A stretch of 64,000 bases of DNA from Cladopsammia gracilis (GCA_022457155.1 JAJGOT010000340.1:615501-679500); one strand, 5' to 3'; counted from the first letter of the stretch, positions 35,594-47,502 are shown. Made by a program: numbers and translations. Notes: generated by a model from the sequence alone, not told the origin.

Positions 35594-36013
35594 GACTTGT
35601 CTCCCCCCGGGGAATTGTATCCCCCCTCTCATCCTCAGTTGTGGTCGTGAAATTTCCCTCAGATTTTATTTCCCCTCGACGGAACGCCTGTTAATAAGCT
35701 ACTTTATCCTGGTTAACCTTTTGACACAGAAGCGTTTTAAGATATTTATATTTTTACATCTTCAAGTGAATATAGGAGTAATTTGATAGAGAAACTAAGG
35801 TACTGCTCAGTGGGTTGCCCACTGTAAAGAGATTCAAGCGGACGTTTCGAGCGTCAGCCATTAGTTCGAGTAAATTCGCGTTGGCAAAGGTCTAAAGTTC
35901 AAAATATCAGCTTGTGAATTTATTCAAACTGTCCGTAAAGCCTGCCAGTTTGCTAACACAAAATATCTGTTTTTACAAAAGGTTGCAAGCCCCATTTAAA
36001 AGAGTACGAAAGT

Positions 36014-39000
36014 ATGGCCGCTTCAACGGAATATAGCAGAGAACAGTTGAACTATCTCAGGATTTGTTATGTTACTACAGACATACTAACCGAGGGTCTG
36101 CGTTTTCTTTTCAAACGAGAATGGGATAACCGTTACATGACTACACATGGAGAATGGAAGGATGAACATCGCAATGGATTGGACTTTTATAATGGAGAGT
36201 CCCCGCGCAACCAAAGGCGAAACGCTTATCTCCTGGCGACCATGAAAAACGGTAATAGAGCCGAATGGGACTGTACCATGCTGTTTTACGCCATCCTTTA
36301 CTCTGATTCTATCGGACACGGTCTCAACGCAGGAATCAAGACTAATGTAGACGATCTAAGAAAATTCAGGAACGAAGAATTTGCTCACATGCCACGAGGC
36401 TATCTTACAGATCCAGACTTTCAAAATGCCACCAGTAAAGTTCATGGTGCATTTCAAGCTCTCGGTCTCTCCACTGTAGGAATCCAAGACGTCAAGAATC
36501 AGACAAGTTTTCCCACGGATGAGTTAAGAGTCATTCTAAAGAAGGTTGATTATCTTAAACAGCAACTCCAGGTCCTTGAAGATCAGCTAGAAAAAGATGT
36601 CTCCTCGTTTTGTATTCTCCCTCCTAAACCTTCACATAATGTCTCAGGTCGTGATCGTGAGGTAGCTGAAATAATACAGCAGCTGAAAGAGCTAAAAGAA
36701 GCAAATGAAAACGGCCTAAGTTACCTGTACATTTCCGGAAATCCTGGAAGTGGCAAATCACAGTTAGCTGGCCACGTAGCCAAGCGGTTCTTCGATGCAG
36801 CAAAAGAAGTTCCATGCGCCACTCCATGTGTGATGACATTAAATGCCGCAAGTCCTGATTCCCTTTTGGAGTCGTATGTTCTCTTCGCTCGACAACTAAG
36901 ATGTCCGGAATATGCAGTAACAAACACCCTGAACTCCAAGGATTTCAAGACAGAAGAGAAGATCACCAATTTGAAAACGCTAATTGCCACAAAAATCAAG
37001 TTTCACACCACGTGGCTTCTGGTGGTTGACAATGTCATTAGCATGTCTCGTGTGCATGTTTATCTGCCTGAACGTGGAAACGAACAGTGGTCAAAGGGCC
37101 AGCTATTGATTACAACACAGGACGCCACGTCCATCCCGTTAACAAGCTGCTTTGTTAACCACGTCTCGGTAAGCGAAGGTATGAAGCCCGATGATGCCTG
37201 TTCTTTATTATCCTTGATTTCTGGCATCGACAGCGAGATGGAGAAAGAAATTGCACAGACATTGGACTATCAGCCTCTTGCCTTAGCAAGCGCCGCCACC
37301 TATGTCAAACAGGTTCGGCAAACTAAAGCGACTTCAAACTTCGACTGGGTCGACTACCTAGAGAAGCTACAAAAAGGACTCCGAAGCACTACTGAAACCA
37401 TTCTTTCCGAAACCAATCCTAGTTACCCTAAATCCATGACCGCAGCAATAACTCTTGCCGTTGAAAATGTGATGATATCGGACAAAGTTATAGATCACAC
37501 ATTCACTTTTCTTTCTGTCTGTGCACCACAACCATTAAGTCTGGATATCGTGGTCAATTACATTCTAAACGTAAATGAAGAAATAAAGGATAAAGAGTTA
37601 ATTAGCGCGAGAATCAAAAGATGTTCACTGCTGTTATGCGAAGAAGGCGAGAGTGACATCTTTATACGTGTTCATCAGGTTGTGCATAATGCCATCAAAA
37701 CTGTAATGAATGACCACCTGGAGAGACAACATCTGATTGAAGCCATTAATGCGGCTATGATATCATGCACCCAGTTCAATGACACCATTCCAGCAGACAA
37801 TTGGCACTTGGATACCTTACACATTGTCCCACATTTAAAAACCTTAATTTTTAGCACTGAATATCTGTTTTCGAACGAAAGCATACCTCAAGTTGTCAAC
37901 CAAAGTATGTCAGAATACTTTTATGCAGATACATTTGGAAAGCTCGGCGACATTTGTATTGAGCACTGTGAGTTTTATTTAGCAAAGAAATATCATGAAA
38001 ATTCACTAGCCATTGAATTGGAAAATTGTGGGCCAGAACATGTTAACGTTGCAGCGTGTTATGGACACTTGGGTTCTATTCACCAGGACCTAGGAGACCT
38101 TGAGCGTGCCAAGGAGTATCAAGACCGCGCTCTCGCCATTCACCTAAAGACGCTCGGCCCAGATCATATTCATGTTGCAACGTCTTATAGAAACTTGGGT
38201 TCTATTCACAAGGCCTTAGGAGACCTTGCATGTGCCAAGGAGTATCAAGATCGTGCTCTTGCCATTGAACTAAAGACGCTCGGTTCTGATCATATTATTG
38301 TTGCAACGTCGTATGAACACTTGGGTTCTATTCACCAGGCCTTAGGAAACCTTGAGCGTGCCAAGGAGTATCAAGATCGTGCTCTCGCCATTAGAGTAAA
38401 GAAGCTCGGCCCAGATCATATTCATGTTGCAACGTCTTATGAACACTTGGGTTCTATTCACCAGGACTTAGGAGACCTTGAGCGTGCCAAGGAGTATCAA
38501 GATCGTGCTCTCGCCATTAGAGTAAAGAAGCTCGGTCCTGATCATATTAATGTTGCAACTTCTTATAAAAACTTGGGTTCTATTCACGGGGCCTTAGGAG
38601 ACCTTCAGCGTTCCAAGAAATATCACGATCGTGGTCTCGCCATTGAACTAGAGAAGCTCGGCACAGATCATATCGATGTTGCAACGTCTTATGAAAACTT
38701 GGGTTCTATTCACCAGGACTTAGGAGACCTTGAGCGTGCCAAGGAGTATCAAGATCGTGCTCTCGCCATTAGAGTGAAGAAGTTTGGCCCAGATCATATT
38801 CATGTTGCAACGTCTTATAGAAACTTGGGTTCTATTCACCAGGCCTTAGGAGACCTTGAGCGTGCCAAGGAGTATCAAGATCGTGCTCTCGCCATTAGAG
38901 TAAAGAAGCTCGGTCCACATCACATTCATGTTGCAACGTCTTATGAACACTTGGCTTCTATTCACCAGGCCTTAGGAGACCTTGAGCGTGCCAAGGATTA

Positions 39001-39721
39001 TCAAGATCGTGTTCTCGCCATTGACCTAAAGACGCTCGGCCCTGATCATATTAATGTTGCAACGTCTTATGAACACTTGGGTTCTATTCACCAGGCCTTA
39101 GGAGACCTTAAGTGTGCCAAGGAGTATCAAGCTCGTGCTCTCGCCATTAGAGTAAAGACGCTCGGCACAGATCATATTCATGTTGCAACGTCTTATAGAA
39201 ACTTGGGTTCTATTCACCAGGATTTAGGAGACCTTGAGCGTGCCAAAGAGTATCAAGATCGTGCTCTCGCCATTAGAGTAAAGAAGCTCGGCCCAGATCA
39301 TATTCATGTTGCAACGTCCTATGAACACTTGGGTTCTATTCACCAGGCTTTAGGAGACCTTGAGCGTGCCAAGGAGTATCAAGATCGTGCTCTCGCCATT
39401 AGAGTAAAGAAGCTCGGCCCAGATCATATTCATGTTGCAACGTGTTATGAACACTTGGGTTCTATTCACCAGGACTTAGGAGACCTTGAGTGTGCCAAGG
39501 AGTATCAAGATCGTGCTCTCGCCATTAGAGTAGAGAAGCTCGGCCCCGACCATATTAATGTTGCAACATGTTATAGTAACTTGGGTTATATTCACGAACA
39601 ATTAGGTGACCTTGAGTTGGGCAGGGAGTATCATGAACGTTCTCAAGCTATTCATCTGAAAAAGCAAGTGTCTCAGTATGTTGACGTCAGAATTGCCCAC
39701 GATAACCTGAGTACTACATAA
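36014..39721 (+). CDS. HEPN/NB-ARC/TPR protein (NLR-like STAND ATPase), intronless
   Basis: A 1235-residue single-exon gene. Residues about 10-165 form a DZIP3-type HEPN domain; R119-NEEFA-H125 matches the RX4-6H motif that is catalytic in HEPN ribonucleases. An NB-ARC/NACHT-type ATPase follows: P-loop GNPGSGKS (242-249), Walker B LLVVDN (335-340), GQLLITTQD (362-370), and YQPLAL (419-424), equivalent to the GLPL motif. Residues 638-1225 are 14 tandem 42-residue TPRs of the kinesin-light-chain type, each close to SYEHLGSIHQALGDLERAKE, YQDRALAIRVKKLGPDHIHV. Such proteins are expanded in corals and anemones and are thought to act as oligomerising sensors, the TPRs taking the role LRRs have in vertebrate NLRs. 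The ATG (AGTATGG) has a good context, and no earlier in-frame start was seen. Ligand and effector function are unknown; RNA cleavage is inference from the HEPN motif. Confidence 0.9.
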   Translation: MAASTEYSREQLNYLRICYVTTDILTEGLRFLFKREWDNRYMTTHGEWKDEHRNGLDFYNGESPRNQRRNAYLLATMKNGNRAEWDCTMLFYAILYSDSIGHGLNAGIKTNVDDLRKFRNEEFAHMPRGYLTDPDFQNATSKVHGAFQALGLSTVGIQDVKNQTSFPTDELRVILKKVDYLKQQLQVLEDQLEKDVSSFCILPPKPSHNVSGRDREVAEIIQQLKELKEANENGLSYLYISGNPGSGKSQLAGHVAKRFFDAAKEVPCATPCVMTLNAASPDSLLESYVLFARQLRCPEYAVTNTLNSKDFKTEEKITNLKTLIATKIKFHTTWLLVVDNVISMSRVHVYLPERGNEQWSKGQLLITTQDATSIPLTSCFVNHVSVSEGMKPDDACSLLSLISGIDSEMEKEIAQTLDYQPLALASAATYVKQVRQTKATSNFDWVDYLEKLQKGLRSTTETILSETNPSYPKSMTAAITLAVENVMISDKVIDHTFTFLSVCAPQPLSLDIVVNYILNVNEEIKDKELISARIKRCSLLLCEEGESDIFIRVHQVVHNAIKTVMNDHLERQHLIEAINAAMISCTQFNDTIPADNWHLDTLHIVPHLKTLIFSTEYLFSNESIPQVVNQSMSEYFYADTFGKLGDICIEHCEFYLAKKYHENSLAIELENCGPEHVNVAACYGHLGSIHQDLGDLERAKEYQDRALAIHLKTLGPDHIHVATSYRNLGSIHKALGDLACAKEYQDRALAIELKTLGSDHIIVATSYEHLGSIHQALGNLERAKEYQDRALAIRVKKLGPDHIHVATSYEHLGSIHQDLGDLERAKEYQDRALAIRVKKLGPDHINVATSYKNLGSIHGALGDLQRSKKYHDRGLAIELEKLGTDHIDVATSYENLGSIHQDLGDLERAKEYQDRALAIRVKKFGPDHIHVATSYRNLGSIHQALGDLERAKEYQDRALAIRVKKLGPHHIHVATSYEHLASIHQALGDLERAKDYQDRVLAIDLKTLGPDHINVATSYEHLGSIHQALGDLKCAKEYQARALAIRVKTLGTDHIHVATSYRNLGSIHQDLGDLERAKEYQDRALAIRVKKLGPDHIHVATSYEHLGSIHQALGDLERAKEYQDRALAIRVKKLGPDHIHVATCYEHLGSIHQDLGDLECAKEYQDRALAIRVEKLGPDHINVATCYSNLGYIHEQLGDLELGREYHERSQAIHLKKQVSQYVDVRIAHDNLSTT
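37925..39688 (+). repeat. 126-bp tandem TPR-coding repeats, 14 units
   Basis: Units 2-13 are nearly identical in DNA, for example CGTGCCAAGGAGTATCAAGA and CATGTTGCAACGTCTTATGA recur almost unchanged. The first and last units are diverged caps. This points to recent unit gain or gene conversion. Confidence 0.92.
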
Positions 39722-40564
39722 AATGTCAGAAGCATTGGAAAAATACGTATTTCAGCGCTATTGGTTCAAGAAATCATACTAGTGTTCGTAGTTGAACAGT
39801 CCGTTGATCGTAGGCGCCGTGTGTCTTGTGTGTTTCGTGATGCAGGGTGGGGTAACATATCCGGATCATTCTGAAGTTATATTTAAGACTTATGTCTATA
39901 CTATACCAGATAGGTCTTATGCCGGTATGAAAACCATATCAGATAGGCCTTTGTTCACATATAAAACTCTAATTTCTGCAAGACTTTCAAGTTTGTGCCG
40001 GAACATGTTGCGCCTCTCCTATCGTCAATGTGGAACGTCATGTATCGCCATCGGCGTACGGGAAACATTTTGTCGGGGGGCTGAACTTAATTTGCCCGAA
40101 TGAAAGAGTGAGGTGTGGGATTGCGGAAAATTGGTTCCATTCTTTTCAATTCTTTTTAGAACGAGGCATTGAGACAATGAGCTCTATTCTTATTCAATGA
40201 GATACAAATTAGAATCTTCCAATTTTCTGCAATCCTGCACCTTGGAGGAATGAAACTCGTGACGTCATGTTTATTCGTCATGATGATATGATTCTAGCAC
40301 TCGCTGACATTTCACTTTTCTACAGCTGTGAACGATGCGAGAATGAGCTTCTACATCTCGCATTCTTCGCGCTTCACACGGTACCGATAAGATATCTTAC
40401 GAGACTTTGATAAAGACATACTTTGAACGACCAGATACCAACCACACATAATGTCCCTGAAAAAGAAAGATGGTCGCCAAATGGTATACTTAATTTCAGT
40501 CCCTACGCGGTCTACAATATCATTCCCACCTTTAACGGACCATAACGCAAATTCATCGTTCTAT

Positions 40565-40952
40565 GGCCTTAATTACACGGAAAGAGGATGATCCTAGTGC
40601 TAGGATGATCCTAGATGGAGTTTGGTTTACATGCGTAAATGCGGCATCCAAGATCAACTTTTCATTTGGTTAACGTGAAAAATTCGGCAGGATAGCCTCC
40701 GTGCCTTTGAGTTCGGCGCGGTTGCAAAGAAAGACGGCTGGCGACAATAACAAAAGCGAGCCTGGGGCTCCCGAGGCTGTTTACATGCTGGAGCTCGGAT
40801 GATCCTAGCGCTAGCATCATGTTACCTCTCAGATAGGATGAACCTAGCGCTGGGGCCAAATGCAACCCTTCGCATGTAAACTGATGTTGAAACCAAGTTG
40901 CACTCGGATGATTCTTGCACTAGGATCATCCCCTTTCCACGTAAATATGGCC
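40565..40952. mobile_element. 388-bp inverted-repeat element
   Basis: Ends GGCCTTAATTACACGGAAAG and the complement of GGCCATATTTACGTGGAAAG. GGATGATCCTAGTGC is repeated inside in both orientations. Confidence 0.75.
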
Positions 40953-41251
40953 TTTGTCTGCTCACGTGGTTAGCATCTTATGGAGCCACAATCAATGGCA
41001 TGATTGATGTAGTATAGAGCTCGGTTAGATAGTTAAGTGAGTAATGTGAGTTACGAAAATAAACAATTAATGTAAGACATTGAATCACAAAATAATTCAG
41101 TAATTTTTCTGTGTCCGTGGTGCCCGAATAGTCGACCAGTTTTGCCCGAATAATACCATATTTTTTACCACTGGGGAGCTGCAGCCCCCCCCCCAGCCCC
41201 TACCCCTCGTACGCCTATGTGTATCGCATAGGTTAACGTGCCCAATTTGAA

Positions 41252-41424
41252 CAGTAAAAGTGAAATGTTGTCAAATTTCGAAAATCATTTCTTAGCATAA
41301 CTTAAAAAAGTGAGTTTGTAAAACAAACTTTTCAGCTCGGCCGAAACGTTTGCGTTACAAATTCACTTTTTTAAGTTACGCTAAGAAATGATTTTCAAAA
41401 TTTCACAAAATTTCACATTTACTG
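41252..41424. mobile_element. Inverted-repeat element
   Basis: Left CAGTAAAAGTGAAATGTTGT and GAAAATCATTTCTTAGC pair with GCTAAGAAATGATTTTC and ACATTTACTG on the right. Further pairing follows over AACTTAAAAAAGTGAGTTTG. Confidence 0.75.
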
Positions 41425-42782
41425 ATTTCGAAGTTTCTTGTTTATCGTCGTCATGGTAATATCGATTTTACCAGAAAATATATTTTGCCAAAGTTCAATT
41501 CAAAACCAGTTAGTAGTGAAAATTTCACGTTGATCTGACTTGGAAAAGACCGCTTAAACGCCGATAGAAAATTGTATAGGTATGGTCCCCAGAAAACTGT
41601 ATCGAAACACCTTAAGATTCGTAACCGGCAATCTGGGTAAGCATCTTGACCGGTTTCGTTTCCGTGCTTGCTGCGTCACAGGCTACAGTAGGCGTATTTT
41701 TGGGGCTCGAACGGAGCGATCAGAGCGTGTGCTGTTAATTTGTTTGTAAACAATAATTTGGACCTTTCAACGCAAAATATCTATGAAATAATTAAAGCTG
41801 CACCCTCCTTTGTTGTACCTTAGTTTTTAATATAAACGATAAACGATAAACAAGCGATAAACAAGGAGGGTTGGAAATAAGCTAAATTGTTCTTGTTTGT
41901 CTAACAGACGTTCTCAACAGAAGTAGGTTTGTTGCAATTTTTTATTTCGGTATAATACGTACACCTTATTTGGTTGCTCAGAGAACTGTGCGAACTTATG
42001 GAAAGACTGCACGAAAACCTTGTAAACAGGTGCAAAATAACTGCCGACCATAAAAATGCTTTTATATCAACCTTGGGCAATAAACAAATTATAACCAGGT
42101 TCCAGTCCTTTCAGTCCTTCTTTCCAGCCCTGCCTAGTTCCAGTACGGCTTCTTCCCAGGCCTCACGGTCATGCATTTCGATGACTCATTTTATCCGAGA
42201 CGCGCTGCCGATTCTTCAGCGCTCGGACCACGTGACCCGAAACGCATGACAAGATAGATACTCGGTAACTTCTCGCCCTTGCCAATTTTCCCAGGCTTGG
42301 TTGCAGACGCCTTATTTTCTACTGCGGGAAACGTTTCCACAGTTTTACCGTTGATAAATCACACAGGCGTACCGTTTTCACTGCGATCCCGGTAAGGGCA
42401 GGAAGTTAGGGCTGTACGCTACGAACGGAGCTAGGGCCACTTTCATTCACACCGTCATAAATTACGTTTTGTGTATCCCATGACGCAACGTGAATGAAAG
42501 ATATATACAAAATTCGTGTGATCACGTGACGTCGCATTTGCTTTTGGTCGTCGATGCGATCGCGACCGCGTAGCTGCTGTTCTACGTGTTCTTTTCAGTC
42601 TTCGAACTACCTTTTCGCCTTCTATCGGTTAGTAACACAACAGAACTATGTTGTGAAATCAAAAGCTGTCAGAAAAGGCAATGTTTTTCATGTCATCTCG
42701 TTTTTAAAAGTCTTAAGGACAGGCTTATCTGTGGCGCACCGTTGTTGATCTTGTGGGCATTTGTTTGACATTTGGTCCGGTC

Positions 42783-43180
42783 ATAGACCAATATCAAGCT
42801 AGCATGGCATGAAAATGGGAAAAAGAGTCCAGTATCAAATTCAGCACATCAATATTAGTAAAACTGTAAAGTTTCGTAAAGATTGCTCGTACACTGACGG
42901 AGATATGAACTTTTGAAACTTAGTACTCTGGCCTAATTTTTACAAAAAAATGTATGGGAAAAACACGAGAACGAGGCTGGACGGGCAATCTATGCCTGTC
43001 CACCATACATTTCTTTGTAAAAATGCTCAGTTTCAAAATCTCGTATCTTCGTCAGTTTGCTAGCAATCTTTACAAAACTTTGTAGTTTTACTAATATCGA
43101 TATGCTGAATTTGATGCTGGGCTCTTTTTACCAATAAACTAAATATATTTTTGTGCCATGCTAGCGTGATATTGGTCTAT
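42783..43180. mobile_element. 398-bp inverted-repeat element
   Basis: ATAGACCAATATCAAGCTAG on the left pairs with CTAGCGTGATATTGGTCTAT on the right; imperfect pairing continues through most of the element (for example TTAGTAAAACT with AGTTTTACTAA). Confidence 0.8.
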
Positions 43181-44084
43181 TTGGTTACGAGTTAAGTTAA
43201 GGTTATTTTTGGTCCACCCAGCGTATTCAAAATGCGATGTTACAATTGTATAACTGCAATTGCTGTAATTGATTAATTTAAATTTAGTATAGGCTTTGAT
43301 TCAGTTAAGCAGACAATACAATAGGCTGTAGAGGAGAGGTTTCGATAATGTGGCACATCATTGGACAAAACGAGACAACAGTTCAGTAAAAACAGATAGT
43401 GGTAAACATAGCGATTTTATTTCCCTGTATGCTAAGCGATAAAAAGATAGTGCCAACATAAAGTAGAGTTAATTAAAAATACAAAGGGGGAGGGGGTGGT
43501 TTATTAGGACCTTGTCAACAAACAGAAACGGGACAAGAATAACAAAGATGGGACAGTAGTTCAATAAAGGAGACGGCTGCAATCAGATTGATTTTGATCA
43601 CATTTATTTAGAGTGAAAATGTTGTGAAAGTGGTGATGCTAAATAGAAAACCTCAAGTACACCATATATGATATATGGCATTGAATTATACACCATTAAT
43701 CTTCGAGCGAGAGTAGATTTTTCTTTCATGGTATTATAGTATGAAACACTGATAACATGAATTCACTGTGCCAGATAAATAGTCTGTAACATCAGGCACT
43801 GATTACACCCACAAATTTCCGGTCAGTGGACCACTGAAAGTTCAAAACATGTTAATTCAATCTAGCACGATTATTTCCGAACGGTGTTGTTCTTTTTTCA
43901 TTCGACTTGCTTTGAAGCTTTACAATCGTATACAATCATTAATTTTAAAGTTTTCCCTTCGAGGTTTCACAGATTGACAGACGATTGGCCATAACAGGCT
44001 CATAACAACAAATCGTTTTGTAAGCTTTACAAATAAACGGTTTGCAATAGGAGACGTTTGCCCGCAGGCTACAGTCAGTCCTAC

Positions 44085-44613
44085 CTTGAAAGCTTTGGAA
44101 CTGTACTCGTTAAAAAATTCCTCCTCAATTTTTCGTAGGTCATTGTAAAGTCCATCAGTACCGCTTCTGTAGAAGTCCAGGGCATGGTTCACAGATATAC
44201 GACATAGTAGAGTGTACAGTAAACTGTAGTGAAAGGTTTTCTTCGTCAACTTTCAATTCACCGCGACCTTGAACAACATTTCTGTCGCTATACATCACGA
44301 TAGGCGAGAAACACAGTATACAGTCACCTGATTAGTCGACATATTTTTTAAGATCTGTCATGGAAAAACCCGCATGAAGTTTTATGCAGCATAAATTATT
44401 TCGGCATTTCGTGGTGATAGCCAATCAGAGCTGTTTCTAACAATGCCTACTGTCAAGCGTCCAATCAGAGCGCGGTCCACGGATCCTTGAGAAACAGCAG
44501 GATAGGTGATGAACATGACGTTTTCCGCGGGGAGCAAGGAAATCGGATACGTCTGCGCACAGGCTACATTGGGAATACTTTTTCCATAACTCATCAAAAT
44601 CTTTGTTGTCCAT
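44085..44613 (-). CDS. Weak two-exon candidate gene, unknown
   Basis: Minus strand. Exon 44613-44579 codes MDNKDFDELWK plus two bases. Exon 44223-44085 then continues in compatible phase (LLYTLLCRISVNHALDFYRS, GTDGLYNDLRKIEEEFFNEY) and ends SSKAFK at a GT donor. The second exon reads like real protein and has both splice borders. The first donor (GTATTC) is weak, and no downstream exon was found. The family is not recognised. Confidence 0.3.
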
Positions 44614-45699
44614 AGGTTGATGTAGTCTCAGTAAAAAAACCTAAACGATCTTATATGGGGAAAGCGAAATGCCGCGGAACAATAGAGCATTGCGTACTTC
44701 TTACACGCATTGTTACTAAATAAAACACTGGAGAATTGAGAAGTAGCCTCTTGAAAAGTATTCATTAACACAAGGAAAAGAGGATATGATAGCGTTCAGT
44801 GGCGAAACCAGCGAAAGATAAATACACAGCTCCAAACGAAAGAAATAGGTTGACTTATCGAGGCTTTTCTAAAACCAGTAGGCAAAATACGAAGACAATC
44901 GTTCTTCTAAATAATAGCAGCACACAAAGCTTTTCTTCTTTCTTTTTCAGCACGATGTTTACCTGCAATTGTTAAGTCGTGTACAGTCCTTTCGAACGCC
45001 ATTCCACACATACGACATCTCGTCTCCTGAGCTCAACCAAACGAAACGAGGAAAGCATACACGAAAGGTTTTTTTCATTTCCGGTTTCTGGTATTGAGCA
45101 AGCGCAATAGTACTTTAATCCGTTTAGCATGGCTAACAGATGTCGTGAATTTTGCGACATCCGGAAGGGTTTGGTCTCAGAGCCTTCGTGTTTTCCGCTG
45201 ACCAAACAAAACGAGGGCTCTGGGGACGAGAATGACACGAGAACCGGGCTCTTACTTCGTGTAGAGAACACAAATGACGCAAAACTAAAGGAAACAATGC
45301 TTCATCAAAATTCTTTTACCCCAAAACAATGACCGAAAACAATTAATGTTTCCTATTGTTTTAAGTCATCTGTGTGGTGTCTGTCTTACACGAAGTAAGA
45401 TCCGAAAAGAGGTGTCCGAAATCCTAGACTATAAATTAGACGTTTTATTGGTCTGGAGGGCAAATAAGTATAATGTCCGTTGTCCTCCATTATTAACGGG
45501 TTCTCGTATTAATTGGGCTAACTTTATTGAAATATAAGTAAAACACTTTCCACAGATAAGTTTCGGTGTTTCATGCAGCCTTAATTGTCCTGACCCATTT
45601 TGTCGTCGCTGCCAAAAGCGAAAGCCGAGTTAATCGTCATGTTCAGTTAGATTATACGGCAACAGAAATGAAATTGTGAAAGTTTTGTCGTTGCCTTAA

Positions 45700-46705
45700 A
45701 GTGTATATGACATGAATTTTGTTGTTGTTGTTTTTGGTCCTTTGATATGTATAAAAAAATGTTCTGAAATTGAAATGAATAAATTTCCCATAGTTCTGGG
45801 CGTCGGAAAACTCCAATTTTCCTAGTAAAAATGTCCGGTAGTCTGGGGACGAGTGTAGGACGACAGCCAGGTTCGTGACGTCACATGACGTCACTTGATT
45901 TGTTTGCAGTGTTACTATGACTTTACTTCTGGGATAGATCTGTTATATTTTCTCGCCTACAAATGTCCAGTGATCTCATCCGCAAAATGTCCAGTGATTC
46001 AGAACTCAGCGATTTATCTGATTCTGCAGAAAGTATAGATATGAGCGAAGGTTCGGTGTCATTTTGCCATTTTGCCCTCACTGAAGGCTCCGCTGGAAAG
46101 AGATGCAACGAAATGCCTGGTGAATAGCTAGTATTTTTACAGCTTTCATTGTATGGCGCTCCGGCCGGCCGCACAATATCTCCCTCCTTTCTTCTTATCG
46201 CCTTTTTCTCTTGCTTCCGTTTTGTGTTATGAGTCAAACCTTTCTACGTCATATAACGTCACACAAGCAAGTCACATGACAGTTTTGCCGCGCGCTCGGG
46301 AGGACACTAGGGAGCTTAAGCAACCACGACGGCGACGGCAGCGAGAACGGCACAAAACAATAGGTTTAATGAGCGAAAACAATGCCTCTGCACGTGCGTT
46401 TTACATTTTGCCATCCCATCAAATTCAGCTCCTGGACAATCCAGTCACATTAGACAAACTTAACAAATTGGAACAACTGCAAAATGGTTTAAAATAGCGC
46501 GAATCCATTTTTCAATTGATGTTTTCCTTGGCGTTGCCGTCGTCGTTGCTTAAGCTCCCTAGTACTTTTGAAGTCAACATACGCGTGTTTTGAGGACGAA
46601 GAAAAATGTTTCTTTAATGTTTTTGACACATTTTTATTTCAGAAGATTTTTTATACATATCAAAGAACCGAAAACAGCAAAAAACAAATTTGTGTCATAT
46701 ACACT
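45700..46705. mobile_element. 1006-bp TTAA-flanked non-autonomous transposon
   Basis: TTAA (45696-45699) | AGTGTATATGACATGAATTT ... TGTCATATACACT | TTAA (46706-46709). Ends pair over about 70 bases with modest divergence, including TTTGATATGTATAAAAAA. Unit C shows the empty site with one TTAA at 58478-58481. TTAA targets are used by piggyBac and Kolobok. A minus-sense MITE (46310-46559) sits inside. A plus-strand frame at 45963-46124, with serine/aspartate-rich MSSDSELSDLSDSAESIDMS, could be the remnant N-terminus of its transposase or host cargo. Confidence 0.85.
46310..46559. mobile_element. TA-flanked MITE nested in the TTAA element
   Basis: TA | GGGAGCTTAAGCAACCACGA ... GTTGCTTAAGCTCCC | TA, with CGGCGACGGCA-type arms continuing inward. 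Confidence 0.85.
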
Positions 46706-47324
46706 TTAATTGTTATTGTTGTTTTGTTGTTTATGTTGTTCTGTTAGGGTATGTTTTGACAATCACTCACCGGTGAATTCTAAAATAAGTATTAGTTATA
46801 TCCTGGCTGATTGCCTTAAGTTAGCTATGAATGTGAGCATGCTGTTTTTCCTAGAATAACGCCTTGGGTGATGATTTTATTAATTTGTAATAAGACAAAA
46901 TTATCGTTCTTTGAAAATATTGTTTTCTCGCAAAATGGAAATCAAGAAGTGGTATTTGTTTATCCAACTGATGCCTGATCAGTCTTTATTTTCTTCTTGT
47001 TTGTCAAAGTCCGTAATTTTCTATTGCTTGCTTCCCTTTTTTCGCATTCCAAACTAACGAAATTCTACCTATCGTCTAGGTTTTTCTCCGATTTTTTCAA
47101 GACCATTTATGGTTAGCTCATGCCGTCTTTAGTAGCTGTTCGTTTATCCTTCTGACACATTTTGATAAAGTTTGGCGACAACCGGTTGCTAGGGTAACGA
47201 GATTTGTTGGTTTCACTCGCCTTTGGCTAGTGCTTCTCTGCACTTCTCTCGTGTTCTTAAAAATTCCCGCGTGCTTATATAACTCAATAATGCACTCGGC
47301 GCGTTTTTATTTCTTTTATAAAAT

Positions 47325-47502
47325 AAATACCTCTTACTAACCGAGTTCGAGGGCCGTACTGTAAATTACGGCCCGCGTTTTTCCCCTTCGATTTATGGCC
47401 CAAGCGCGAAGCGCGAAGCGCTTGGGCCATAAATCGAAGGGGAAAAACAAGGGCCGTAATTTACAGTACGGACCGAGAAAACGAGGTTAGTAAGATATTT
47501 AT
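47325..47502. repeat. Near-perfect 178-bp palindrome
   Basis: CCGTACTGTAAATTACGGCC and TTTTTCCCCTTCGATTTATG pair with exact complements; the centre is CCCAAGCGCGAAGCGCGAAG with almost no loop. A related GGACCGTACTGAAAAATACG word is at 49410-49430. Confidence 0.85.

Larger units (their letters stand above)
39722..44084. other. Gene-free, repeat-bearing interval
   Basis: Contains inverted-repeat elements at 40565-40952, 41252-41424 and 42783-43180. The short plus frames at 39792-40103 and 41974-42249 have no family features. Confidence 0.5.
45400..47090. repeat. Unit D: exonless relic of the duplication unit, split by a transposon
   Basis: 45400-45695 and 46710-47085 match the intron of precursor gene C (about 58183-58868), for example CCATTATTAACGG and CAACTGATGCCTGATCAG. 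Neither the signal-peptide exon nor the tail exon is present, so it carries no gene. The gap is the TTAA-flanked element at 45700-46705. Confidence 0.75.

Noticed and set aside
45400..47090. A fourth precursor gene in unit D
   Set aside because: Only intron sequence is present; neither exon could be found.
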